NCBI GenBank assembly: GCA_030690945.1
Contig: JAUYFM010000033.1
Span: forward strand, 1-64,000
DNA length: 64,000 nt
Reading direction: 5' to 3'
From: Smithellaceae bacterium
GTDB lineage: Bacteria > Desulfobacterota > Syntrophia > Syntrophales > Smithellaceae
Part shown: piece by piece, positions 7,984 through 16,580 of the stretch
How the letters are laid out: each line of letters opens with the position of its first letter
Position numbering within the stretch: the stretch's first letter is position 1
Made by a program: the position numbers and the translations under genes
The notes under the pieces: generated by a model
What the model was told of the DNA's origin: nothing
What the model saw: only the letters and a program-made list of their open reading frames with translations
The model's database searches: none

Positions 7984-9588
7984 ATGAATAAGATGATCCA
8001 TATTAAAGATTTCAGCCGCCCCGGCGGACAATTAACGGAGATAGATCCCGCGGAGCTTATGCCCCTGCCGCCGCCATACGATAAGATGGAGAAAGCGCCG
8101 ATTAGACAGCTCACGGATGACCAACGCAAGCGTATGGATGCGTCGCTCGACGGCATCGTCGCTATCGGCCTTACTCCGCCTGCAACCCCGGAGGAGGAGA
8201 AGGCTTTCATTGAAAAATTCCTTGCCGGTCTGGAAAAACTCTTCACGGTAGAAAATAACTGGACGTTTCTCCAGCCGCTTGTCCATACGCTGGATTACTG
8301 CGTAAAGTGTCAAGTTTGCTCGGACGCCTGCCCGACATACGAGGCCAGCGGCCATCAGGAGATCTATCGCCCTACGATGCGACCGGAGATTCTCCGCAGA
8401 ATCATCAGCACTTACATCAAAAAGGAAAATTCCCTGTTAAGAAAGTTTAAGGACAGCGATATCGATCTTAACTGGCAGACACTGGCAAGGCTTGCGGAGC
8501 TTGCCTACAGGTGCACTCTCTGCAGGCGTTGCGCTCAAGTCTGTCTCTTGGGTTGCGATAACGCGCTCATCAGCAGGGAGATACGGAAAATATTCAGCCA
8601 GCAGATGGGAATCGCCCCCAAGGAGATCCACGAGAAGGGTTCCGTCCAGCAGCTCAAAGTCGGTTCCTCGACGGGGATGACGCCTGCGGCCCTGAGGAAT
8701 GTTTTGGAGTTTGCCGAAGAGGAAATCGAGGAGAAGACGGGCCGGAAGATCAAGATTCCTGTGGACAAGAAAGGGGCGGATATGCTTCTCATCCACAACG
8801 CCGGTGAATTCCTGGCCTGGCCGGAAAACCTGGAGGCTTTTGCCATCATTCTGGATGCCGCCGGTGTGGACTGGACAATCTCCTCCGAGATTACCGGTTA
8901 CGACTCCGTGAATTACGGCGTCTGGTACGACGACTTCCAGTTCGCCCGGGTGGCTATTCGCCAGTCCCAGGTAGCAAAAAATCTGAGTGTCCGCAAGATC
9001 TCCCTGGGGGAATGCGGCCATGCTCATAAGGCGGGTATCGTTATTGCCGACCGTGTTCTCACGGGCGACCTCAACATCCCCAGGGAAAGTATCCTTCCGC
9101 TTTTGGAAGATATCGTTTTAAGCGGAAAGATTAAGCTGGATCCCAGCCGAAATAATTTCCCCGTAACGCTCCATGATCCATGCAACATGGTCAGACTGAT
9201 GGGCATCGTTAAGCCGCAACGGCGGATTCTGGAGAAGATCTGCCCGCAATTCCGGGAAATGACGCCCCACGGTGTTGAAAATTATTGCTGCGGTGGTGGA
9301 AGCGGTTTCGCCATCACGCAATCGACTAATTTCCCCGATTGGCGTTCCGCCGTTTCCGGGCGGATGAAACTCAAACAGATTCTTGATGCCTTCCAGGATG
9401 TTCCCGGGGCGGAAATCAAGAAGTATGTCTGCGCACCTTGTTCGAATTGCAAAGGTCAGTTCCGCGACATGTTCGAATATTATGGCGTCTGGAAAAAATC
9501 AGGGATTCTCTATGGTGGATTGGTGGAGTTGATCGTCAACGCCATGGTGGATATAGAAAAACCCTTTATTCAGTGGGAATGGCATTGA
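7984..9588 (+). CDS. DsrK/HdrD-like iron-sulfur protein (extra copy)
   Basis: A 534-residue HdrD-family protein. It has two ferredoxin-type motifs (C106, C109, C112, C116 and C177, C180, C183, C187). The C-terminal CCG domain is complete: C400, C435-C436, and CAPC at 483-486. The second ferredoxin motif reads CTLCRRCAQVCLLGC, with Leu where Pro is usual and a further Cys. Unlike canonical DsrK, it keeps the CxxC that completes the noncubane cluster site in HdrD. That suggests a thiol-disulfide or trisulfide reductase that works with the preceding cytochrome. DsrC is a plausible substrate, but this is inference. Confidence 0.85.
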   Translation: MNKMIHIKDFSRPGGQLTEIDPAELMPLPPPYDKMEKAPIRQLTDDQRKRMDASLDGIVAIGLTPPATPEEEKAFIEKFLAGLEKLFTVENNWTFLQPLVHTLDYCVKCQVCSDACPTYEASGHQEIYRPTMRPEILRRIISTYIKKENSLLRKFKDSDIDLNWQTLARLAELAYRCTLCRRCAQVCLLGCDNALISREIRKIFSQQMGIAPKEIHEKGSVQQLKVGSSTGMTPAALRNVLEFAEEEIEEKTGRKIKIPVDKKGADMLLIHNAGEFLAWPENLEAFAIILDAAGVDWTISSEITGYDSVNYGVWYDDFQFARVAIRQSQVAKNLSVRKISLGECGHAHKAGIVIADRVLTGDLNIPRESILPLLEDIVLSGKIKLDPSRNNFPVTLHDPCNMVRLMGIVKPQRRILEKICPQFREMTPHGVENYCCGGGSGFAITQSTNFPDWRSAVSGRMKLKQILDAFQDVPGAEIKKYVCAPCSNCKGQFRDMFEYYGVWKKSGILYGGLVELIVNAMVDIEKPFIQWEWH

Positions 9589-10583
9589 ACGCAATGAAGA
9601 ACATCAGCATATCACTGATTGCCGTTTTAATCCTGGCGGCACTCCCCACAGGCTTGTCCACACTCGGCTTATCCGGCCTCATAACGAACATCCTGCCGTA
9701 TGTCGCCATAGCCGTTTTTCTGATCGGCTTCGTCTTTCGTATTCTCTTGTGGGCCAAATCACCCGTCCCCTTCCGCATTCCTACGACTTGCGGCCAGGGG
9801 AAATCGCTGCCCTGGATCAAGTCCAATCCGGTAGAAAGCCCGGCAGGGTATTGGGGTGTGATTGCAAGAATGGCCCAGGAAATATTCCTGTTTCGGTCGC
9901 TCTTCCGGAATACGGACGTGGCGATTGTTGACGGACGGCCCGTTTACGGCAGTGCCAAATGGCTCTGGTTTTGTGGTCTTCTGTTCCACTGGTCGTTGCT
10001 GATTATCGTGCTTCGACACCTGCGCTTTTTCGTCGAACCGATCGCCCCCTGGATTGGCGCTCTCTCCGCTCTGGACGGATTCTTCGAGATCGGCATCCCA
10101 ACTCTTTATCTGAGCGATGCCGCCATCCTCGTTGGGCTGACATTCCTTTTTCTGCGCCGGGTGGTTGTCCCGCAGGTGCGTTATATCTCCTTGTTCACCG
10201 ATTATTTTTCACTGCTGCTGATCGCCGGCGTCGTAAGCACAGGCCTCCTGATGAGGCACTTTTCCCCCGCCGATCTCAACGCGGTAAAAACCATGGCAAT
10301 GGGCTGGGTGACCTTTTCGCCCGTTGTTCCTCAGGGGATCAACCCTGTTTTTTACATCCACCTGTGCTTCGTCTTCGTCCTTCTGGCCTGGTTTCCCGCA
10401 AGCAAGCTGATGCACGCCGGAGGTGTCTTTCTCAGCCCGACCCGCAACCTGGCCAACGACAGCCGGATGCGACGGCATATCAATCCCTGGAATGCCCCCG
10501 TCAAAGTTCATACCTATGAAGAATACGAAGATGAGTTCCGGGACAAAATGAAGGCATCGGGATTACCCGTGGAAAAGGAGTAG
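9579..10583 (+). CDS. dsrM: DsrM, membrane cytochrome b of DsrMKJOP
   Basis: The canonical DsrM of about 334 residues, with five or more membrane helices and conserved segments such as FRIPTTCGQGKSLPWI, GLLFHWSLLIIVLRHLRFF and NPVFYIHLCFVFVLLAWFP. It oxidises menaquinol and passes electrons to DsrK. The start is uncertain. ATG at 9579 overlaps the preceding gene by 10 bases, and ATG at 9594 is also possible; upstream in-frame sequence is only overlap with the previous gene. It is followed two bases later by dsrK. Confidence 0.92.
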   Translation: MALNAMKNISISLIAVLILAALPTGLSTLGLSGLITNILPYVAIAVFLIGFVFRILLWAKSPVPFRIPTTCGQGKSLPWIKSNPVESPAGYWGVIARMAQEIFLFRSLFRNTDVAIVDGRPVYGSAKWLWFCGLLFHWSLLIIVLRHLRFFVEPIAPWIGALSALDGFFEIGIPTLYLSDAAILVGLTFLFLRRVVVPQVRYISLFTDYFSLLLIAGVVSTGLLMRHFSPADLNAVKTMAMGWVTFSPVVPQGINPVFYIHLCFVFVLLAWFPASKLMHAGGVFLSPTRNLANDSRMRRHINPWNAPVKVHTYEEYEDEFRDKMKASGLPVEKE

Positions 10584-10585
10584 CC

Positions 10586-12181
10586 GTGTCGTTTGCCAAG
10601 ATACCCAAACCGGATCAGTTGATCAAAATCCGCTACGCGCCACCCGAGACGGCCTGGATGAACACACCTGTCGATTTTCGTCCTGGAACGTGGAGCTACA
10701 GCGGGGCTGCGAAAAACCTGACCTATCTGGACCTTCCGAACCCGCGAGCCTGGCAGCCCGCGGACGAAGACTGGAAACTGCCGGACAACTGGCAGGCCAT
10801 TATCTTAAACGGTATGAAGGAGCGCCTGGAAAAACATCGCTCCTTCCGCCTCTTCATGGACGTCTGTGTCCGGTGCGGCGCCTGTGCCGATAAATGCCAT
10901 TTCTATATCGGCTCCGGCGATCCGAAAAACATGCCGGTGCTGCGGGCTGAACTTTTGCGCTCCGTTTATCGCCGCTACTTTACGACGTCGGGTAAGGTTT
11001 TCGGTAAACTCGCCGGCGCCCGCGACCTGACCGTCGACGTTTTGAAAGAATGGTTTTACTACTTCTATCAATGCACGGAGTGCCGCCGGTGTTCAGTCTT
11101 CTGCCCCTTCGGCATCGACCAGGCGGAGATCACGATGATGGGCCGGGAACTTCTCAATCTTGTGGGGTGCAACATCAACTGGGTTATCGAACCTGCGGCT
11201 AACTGTTTCCGGACGGGCAATCACCTGGGCATTCAGCCCGGCGGCATCAAGGACATGCTCGAATTCATGGCCGACGACATCGAAGACCGGACGGGTATCC
11301 GGGTAAACGTGCCCATCAATAAGAAAGGCGCCGATATTCTCTTTGTCACACCGTCAGGCGATTACTTTGCCGATCCGGGGACGTTTACCTGCATGGGTTA
11401 CCTGATGCTCTTCCACGAGATCGGCCTGAATTATACCTTCAGCACCTACGCCTCCGAAGGAGGAAACTTCGGTCTTTTCACGTCCGCTGAAATGGTCAAG
11501 CGCCTCAACGCCAAGATCTACGCTGAAGCAAAACGGCTCGGCGTCAAGTGGATTCTGGGCGGTGAATGCGGCCACATGTGGCGGGTCATTCACCAGTACA
11601 TGGACACGATGAACGGCCCCGCCGATTTTCTTCAGGAACCGATCTCTCCCATCACGGGAACCCGCTTCGAAAATGCCCGCGCCACGAAGATGGTCCATAT
11701 CACGGAATTTACCGCCGACCTCATCCGGAATGGAAAGCTGAAACTCGATCCCCAAAGAAACGACCATATCAGGCTTACCTTTCACGATTCATGCAATCCC
11801 GCACGGGCCATGGGGCTTTTCGAAGAACCGAGGTATATCATTCAAAAAACCTGCAATCATTTCTTTGAAATGGCTGAAGATACCATCCGGGAAAAGACTT
11901 TATGCTGCGGCGCCGGCGCGGGTCTCGGAAATGATGAAAACATGGAGATGCGGATGCGCGGTGGCATGCCGAGGGCCATGGCCGTGAAAAAGGTTGTGGA
12001 AAAGCACGATGTGAATCGTCTGGGCTGCATCTGCGCCATTGACCGGGCGACGCTGACGTCGCTCATGGATTACTGGGTGCCGGGGGTGACGGTTATGGGC
12101 GTCCACGAACTTTTAGCCAACGCGCTGGTCATGACGGGAGAAAAGGAACGAACGACGGATTTGAGGGGCGACAACATTTAG
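10586..12181 (+). CDS. dsrK: DsrK, catalytic iron-sulfur subunit of DsrMKJOP
   Basis: A 531-residue canonical DsrK. The N-terminus and first ferredoxin region match the family closely (FMDVCVRCGACADKCHFYIG, C94-C104). The second motif is CTECRRCSVFCP (C163-C173). The C-terminal cluster site has C403 and C440-C441 but then CICAIDR (C481, C483) in place of CxxC, as is usual in DsrK. It receives electrons from DsrM and is thought to reduce the DsrC trisulfide on the cytoplasmic side. A palindromic element separates its stop from dsrJ. Confidence 0.95.
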   Translation: MSFAKIPKPDQLIKIRYAPPETAWMNTPVDFRPGTWSYSGAAKNLTYLDLPNPRAWQPADEDWKLPDNWQAIILNGMKERLEKHRSFRLFMDVCVRCGACADKCHFYIGSGDPKNMPVLRAELLRSVYRRYFTTSGKVFGKLAGARDLTVDVLKEWFYYFYQCTECRRCSVFCPFGIDQAEITMMGRELLNLVGCNINWVIEPAANCFRTGNHLGIQPGGIKDMLEFMADDIEDRTGIRVNVPINKKGADILFVTPSGDYFADPGTFTCMGYLMLFHEIGLNYTFSTYASEGGNFGLFTSAEMVKRLNAKIYAEAKRLGVKWILGGECGHMWRVIHQYMDTMNGPADFLQEPISPITGTRFENARATKMVHITEFTADLIRNGKLKLDPQRNDHIRLTFHDSCNPARAMGLFEEPRYIIQKTCNHFFEMAEDTIREKTLCCGAGAGLGNDENMEMRMRGGMPRAMAVKKVVEKHDVNRLGCICAIDRATLTSLMDYWVPGVTVMGVHELLANALVMTGEKERTTDLRGDNI

Positions 12182-12191
12182 AAATCCCCCC

Positions 12192-12319
12192 TCACCCTAA
12201 CCCTCTACCCTGAAGGGCACACGTCCCGCAAGGGGAGAGGGGACAATGCTGATGATTGACTTGTCTCCCCTCCCTCGCGTGCCCTTCAGGGTATGAGGGG
12301 AGGGGCAGGGGGAGGGTGA
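12192..12319. repeat. Large imperfect palindrome inside the dsr operon
   Basis: Inverted arms lie between dsrK and dsrJ. The outer pair is TCACCCT/AGGGTGA at 12192-12198 and 12313-12319. The inner perfect 15-base arm TACCCTGAAGGGCAC lies at 12206-12220, with its complement at 12279-12293. A nested stem (GGGGACAA with TTGTCTCCCC) fills the centre. The right half shares its core (GCGTGcCCTTCAGGgTATG) with a piece of the repeat at 63188. It looks like an inserted REP- or MITE-like element. In RNA it would fold into a long hairpin between the two cistrons. Confidence 0.75.
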
Positions 12320-12380
12320 AAGCATAACAAAATAAATTTGCGAGAATGGCAAATTAGATTTTAGGCGGGATGCATTGAAG

Positions 12381-12785
12381 ATGAAAAAAAATAAATGGGG
12401 CTTAATCATATTGGGACTTGTGATCTTTATCATCGTGATCACTTTCCCCTTCTGGTACGGCAAAGGGAAAACATCCCCGGCACCAACGCTGAGCCTCGAT
12501 ACGCCCGCCATTGCGCAATTGAAAGAAAAGCGCTGCGTGGAAGACACATCGTTCATGCGCGAAAGCCATATGAAGTTCCTCGGCACCTGGCGCGACGGAG
12601 CTGTCCGCGAAGGAAAGCGTCTTCACACGGCACGCGACGGACGTGTTTTCGAGGTAAGCCTTTCCGGCACCTGCCTGAAATGCCACAGCAACAAGGAACA
12701 GTTCTGCGACCGGTGCCACAACTATCTGGGCGCCAAGCCTTCCTGCTTCAGTTGCCATAACATTCCCGGGGAGGTAAAAAAATGA
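12381..12785 (+). CDS. dsrJ: DsrJ, triheme cytochrome c
   Basis: A 134-residue protein with one N-terminal membrane helix (about 6-26) and three heme-binding CxxCH motifs: CLKCH (98-102), CDRCH (109-113) and CFSCH (122-126). This is the DsrJ pattern of a membrane-anchored periplasmic triheme cytochrome in the DsrMKJOP complex. The ATG at 12381 is preferred over an in-frame TTG six bases upstream. It overlaps dsrO by four bases. Confidence 0.93.
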   Translation: MKKNKWGLIILGLVIFIIVITFPFWYGKGKTSPAPTLSLDTPAIAQLKEKRCVEDTSFMRESHMKFLGTWRDGAVREGKRLHTARDGRVFEVSLSGTCLKCHSNKEQFCDRCHNYLGAKPSCFSCHNIPGEVKK

Positions 12786-13570
12786 CGACGAACCGCAGAG
12801 AATTTTTGAAAATAGCGGGGGTGTCCACACTCTCCCTGATCGCGCCTGCAATCGTCTGCCCGGCCTGGGCCAAAGACAAAATTATCCCCGTAAGCAATTC
12901 CCCGGAGGCCTTGTCACCATCAAAGGCTCTCACGGCCAAACGCTGGGCGATGGCCATAGATGCTTCAAAATGCCCCGCTGATTGCGTGGATTGCATCGCA
13001 GCGTGTCACGCAACACACAACGTCCCCGGTTTCGGCAACCCCAAGGACGAGGTCAAATGGATCTGGCAAGAAAAGTTTGCCGCCGCCTTTCCCAATGAGA
13101 GCCATGCGTATCTTAGGGAATCTCTCCAAAAGCAGCAATTGCCTGTTTTGTGCAACCATTGCGCCAATCCGCCCTGTGTCCGGGTTTGCCCTACGAAGGC
13201 CACGTTCCAGAGGCACGACGGCATCGTGATGATGGACTATCACCGCTGCATCGGTTGCAGGCTTTGCATGGCCGCCTGTCCCTACGGCGCAAGAAGCATG
13301 AACTACCGGGACCCCCGGCCTTTTATCGCCAGAATAAACCCGGATTACCCGACGCGAACCAAAGGCGTTGTGGAGAAATGCAACTTCTGCCAGGAAAGGC
13401 TGGCCAAAGGCCTTGGGCCTGCCTGCGTTGTGGCCTGTAAGGAAAAGGCCCTGGTTTTCGGAGATATGGAAAATCCCCAATCGGAAATCCGTCTTCTCCT
13501 GGAAAAACGTTTTAACCTGCTGAGGCGTGCAAGCCTAGGAACTAAGCCGCAGATTTATTATATTTTATGA
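12782..13570 (+). CDS. dsrO: DsrO, periplasmic ferredoxin subunit
   Basis: A 262-residue protein with a twin-arginine signal (NRREFLK at residues 4-10, then a hydrophobic core ending near PAWA). A ferredoxin region follows with several four-cysteine groups, such as CPADCVDCIAAC, CNHCANPPCVRVCP, CIGCRLCMAACP and CNFCQERL, enough for four [4Fe-4S] clusters. DsrO moves electrons on the periplasmic face between DsrP and DsrJ. It starts inside the end of dsrJ (ATGA overlap). Confidence 0.95.
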   Translation: MTTNRREFLKIAGVSTLSLIAPAIVCPAWAKDKIIPVSNSPEALSPSKALTAKRWAMAIDASKCPADCVDCIAACHATHNVPGFGNPKDEVKWIWQEKFAAAFPNESHAYLRESLQKQQLPVLCNHCANPPCVRVCPTKATFQRHDGIVMMDYHRCIGCRLCMAACPYGARSMNYRDPRPFIARINPDYPTRTKGVVEKCNFCQERLAKGLGPACVVACKEKALVFGDMENPQSEIRLLLEKRFNLLRRASLGTKPQIYYIL

Positions 13571-13577
13571 GGATATT

Positions 13578-14738
13578 ATGCTGGAAAAATCTCTGAAAGG
13601 CAGCCGCGGATACTGGATCTGGATCATCTTTTTACTGATTGTCGCCGCGATCGGGTTTTTCTTCTACCTTCGCCAGTTGGATTATGGGTTAGGCGTCACG
13701 GGGATGAGCCGGGACGTGTCTTGGGGGCTTTATATCGCCCAGTTCACCTTCCTGGTCGGCATTGCGGCTTCGGCGGTCATGCTCGTTCTTCCGTATTATC
13801 TTCATGACTACAAGGCCTTCGGAAAAATCACCGTCCTGGGTGAATTTCTGGCCGTTGCCGCCGTTATCATGTGCGTACTCTTTGTCTTCGTTGATCTCGG
13901 CCAACCCTCCCGTGTGATGAACGTCCTCTTGCATCCGTCGCCAACCTCGATTCTTTTCTGGGACATGATCGTCCTTTCCGGCTATCTCCTGATCAATATT
14001 TTTACCGGTTGGGTCATTCTGACCTGCAATCGCAAAGAAGTCCCGCCACCCGGCTGGGTCAAGCCGCTGATCTATCTCTCGATCCCCTGGGCCATCAGCA
14101 TCCACACGGTAACCGCTTTTATTTATGCCGGTCTTCCGGGAAGAAGCTTCTGGCTGACGGCGATTATGGCCCCCCGCTTTCTGGCCTCCGCCTTTGCCTC
14201 CGGCCCCGCCCTCTTGATTATCTTCTGCCTGATCTTAAAACGTTACGGGCGTTTTGACGCAGGCGAAAAAGCGATTCAGGCCCTCTCCAAGATCGTGGCC
14301 TATGCCCTCGCGACAAGCATCTTCTTTGTCCTTGTGGAACTGTTCACCGCCTTTTACAGCCAGATTCCGGAACAGGCCCAGCACTTTCTTTATCTTTTCA
14401 CTGGTCTGGAAGGCCACACGAAACTCGTTCCCTGGATGTGGACATCCGCAGTTCTTGCCTTTGCCGCCCTGGGAATGCTGATCATCCCGCCAATCCGCCG
14501 CAACGATGGATGGCTCGCCGTAGCCTGCGTTTTTGTGTTTGTTTCGCTCTGGATTGAGAAGGGCCTCGGTCTGGTCGTGACCGGTTTTATCCCCTCGCCA
14601 TTGGAGACCATCACCGAATACGTTCCGACGGGAGCGGAAATCGCCATCACCCTCGGTGTTTGGGCGATTGGATTCATGATTTTGACGATCCTTTATAGGA
14701 TATTTATTACCGTGCACGACGAAAAGGAAAACCCATGA
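13578..14738 (+). CDS. dsrP: DsrP, NrfD-type membrane subunit
   Basis: A 386-residue polytopic protein of the NrfD/PsrC family with about ten membrane helices. The segments SRDVSWGLYIAQFTFLVG and PSRVMNVLLHPSPTSILFWD are typical of DsrP. It exchanges electrons with the quinone pool and forms the second membrane part of DsrMKJOP. Its last codons overlap the start of the next gene (ATGA), so that gene is translationally coupled to the dsr operon. Confidence 0.95.
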   Translation: MLEKSLKGSRGYWIWIIFLLIVAAIGFFFYLRQLDYGLGVTGMSRDVSWGLYIAQFTFLVGIAASAVMLVLPYYLHDYKAFGKITVLGEFLAVAAVIMCVLFVFVDLGQPSRVMNVLLHPSPTSILFWDMIVLSGYLLINIFTGWVILTCNRKEVPPPGWVKPLIYLSIPWAISIHTVTAFIYAGLPGRSFWLTAIMAPRFLASAFASGPALLIIFCLILKRYGRFDAGEKAIQALSKIVAYALATSIFFVLVELFTAFYSQIPEQAQHFLYLFTGLEGHTKLVPWMWTSAVLAFAALGMLIIPPIRRNDGWLAVACVFVFVSLWIEKGLGLVVTGFIPSPLETITEYVPTGAEIAITLGVWAIGFMILTILYRIFITVHDEKENP

Positions 14739-16432
14739 ATGATAAGAAGAGGATCATTGTCATCGGGGCCTCCGCTTGCGGTGCGAAAGCCGCATCGCGC
14801 ATAAAACGGCTCCGTCCCGACTATGCCGTTACCATCCTGGACCAGGGGCAGTACATTTCCTATGCCGCCTGTGGTATCCCGTATTATCTTTCCGGGAAAG
14901 TCCGCGATCTGGACGACCTGCTGAAAACCACATACGGCAGAATCCGCGATGTGCAATATTTCAAAGATCTGAAGGATATTACAATTCACACGAACGTAAG
15001 GGTCCTCGATATCGACAGGAGCGCCCGCAGGGTCGGTGCAACAAACATGAGCACCGGCGAATCTCTCTCCTTCGAATATGACACGCTGGTCCTAGCAGCG
15101 GGCGCATCGCCGAAGATGCCCCCGATTCCGGGATCGAATCTAAAGGGGGTATACCACTTGACCCGCATGGAAGACGCAGCGGCAATCGCCCAGGAGATTC
15201 ACGATCACGTGCATGGTTCCGCCGTGATCGTCGGTGGGGGATTTATCGGCGTCGAGGCCGCCGAGGCACTGATCCTCAAGAAATGGAACGTGACGCTGCT
15301 GGAACGCGAAAGCCAGCTCTTTCCGGGAATGCTCGACTTCGAAATTTCAGCGCTGATCCAGGAACATTTTTATGAGAACAGGGTGGATTCGGAATTCAAC
15401 GCCGAAATCATTTCCTTCGAGGGAGAGGAAGGGAAGATTAACAAGGTCATCACCAAAAATAACGAATATCGCGCCGATATAGTCATTGTCGCAACAGGCC
15501 TCAGACCCAATACGGCGATTGCGGAGGCAGCCGGCCTTGCGTTGGGGGATACCCGGGCGCTCAAGGTCAATGCACTCATGCAGACCAGTGATCCGGCCAT
15601 TTATGCCGGTGGGGATATGGTCGAAAACAAGCATATTATTACGGGAAAACCGTGTTACATTCCCCTCGGTTCCACTGCAAACAAACACGGCCGGGTCATT
15701 GCCGACAATATCTGCGGCATGAATTCGAAGTTTCCCGGCATACAGGGCACTTTCGTGTGCAAAGCGTTTGAATACAATGTAGGTTCCACCGGTATCACGG
15801 AGACACAGGCAAAGCAGATGGGATTGGATGCCTTCGCCCTTTCTGTCTGTGGATTCGATAAGGCCCATTATTACCCCGACAGTCAAATCATGGCGTTGAA
15901 AATCATATTTGAAAATGGCACCCACAGGCTTTTGGGTCTGCAGGCCGTGGGAAAAGGCGATGTCGCCCGCCGTATTGATGTGGCCGCTACGGCCATGCGT
16001 CTCGATGCAACCCTTCAGGATATCATTTATTTGGATATGGCCTATGCCCCTCCATTTTCACCGGCTCTGGATGTCTTTGTCACCGCTCTCAATGTTGCAG
16101 AAAATGTGAACTCTGGTATACTGAAACCAATAACAGTTATGGAGGCCAAGAGACTTCTGGACCATGAAGACGCTGTGTTGATGGTGGACGTCAGATCGGA
16201 TTTGGAATTTCGGCGCGCGCATGTCGAGCATCCCAAGGTCATCAATATTCCCCTCGACGAACTGCATCAAAAAATTGACGAACTACCGAGGGATAAGAAA
16301 ATCATTTGTACCTGCCAGCTCGGGCTGAGGGGTTTTTCGGCCCAAAGAATCCTGGACGCGGCCGGTTTCCCCGACGTCTGCACTCTCGAAGGCGGCCTGT
16401 TCCTCTGGCCATGGAAAGAAGACATGATATGA
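14735..16432 (+). CDS. CoA-disulfide/persulfide reductase with C-terminal rhodanese domain
   Basis: A 565-residue fusion. Residues 1-445 are a FAD- and NAD(P)-dependent disulfide reductase of the CoA-disulfide reductase group, with GASACGAKAASR for FAD and the single redox cysteine in SYAACGIPYY (Cys46). Residues about 465-560 are a rhodanese domain with its active cysteine near 527 in CQLGLRG. This layout is that of CoADR-RHD and of the NADH-dependent persulfide/polysulfide reductase Npsr. Start overlap with dsrP ties it to sulfite respiration. It could recycle persulfide or trisulfide thiols or supply sulfide from S0; the role here is inferred. Confidence 0.88.
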   Translation: MNDKKRIIVIGASACGAKAASRIKRLRPDYAVTILDQGQYISYAACGIPYYLSGKVRDLDDLLKTTYGRIRDVQYFKDLKDITIHTNVRVLDIDRSARRVGATNMSTGESLSFEYDTLVLAAGASPKMPPIPGSNLKGVYHLTRMEDAAAIAQEIHDHVHGSAVIVGGGFIGVEAAEALILKKWNVTLLERESQLFPGMLDFEISALIQEHFYENRVDSEFNAEIISFEGEEGKINKVITKNNEYRADIVIVATGLRPNTAIAEAAGLALGDTRALKVNALMQTSDPAIYAGGDMVENKHIITGKPCYIPLGSTANKHGRVIADNICGMNSKFPGIQGTFVCKAFEYNVGSTGITETQAKQMGLDAFALSVCGFDKAHYYPDSQIMALKIIFENGTHRLLGLQAVGKGDVARRIDVAATAMRLDATLQDIIYLDMAYAPPFSPALDVFVTALNVAENVNSGILKPITVMEAKRLLDHEDAVLMVDVRSDLEFRRAHVEHPKVINIPLDELHQKIDELPRDKKIICTCQLGLRGFSAQRILDAAGFPDVCTLEGGLFLWPWKEDMI

Positions 16433-16580
16433 TTTGGTCAGGACAGATTGCAGCCTGCAAGGTATGGACAGGTCTTCTCCGGTTGCATGGACATTCCGCA
16501 CACATTCGGGACGTATTCAGCAGAGGGAGCAACCGATGAGAGCAGGAAAGTTTGATACCTAAAAATCAATGGAGTGTTCA

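Noticed and set aside
9438-9578. Upstream extension of dsrM.
   Set aside because: It overlaps the end of the preceding dsrK-like gene, which is coding in the other frame.
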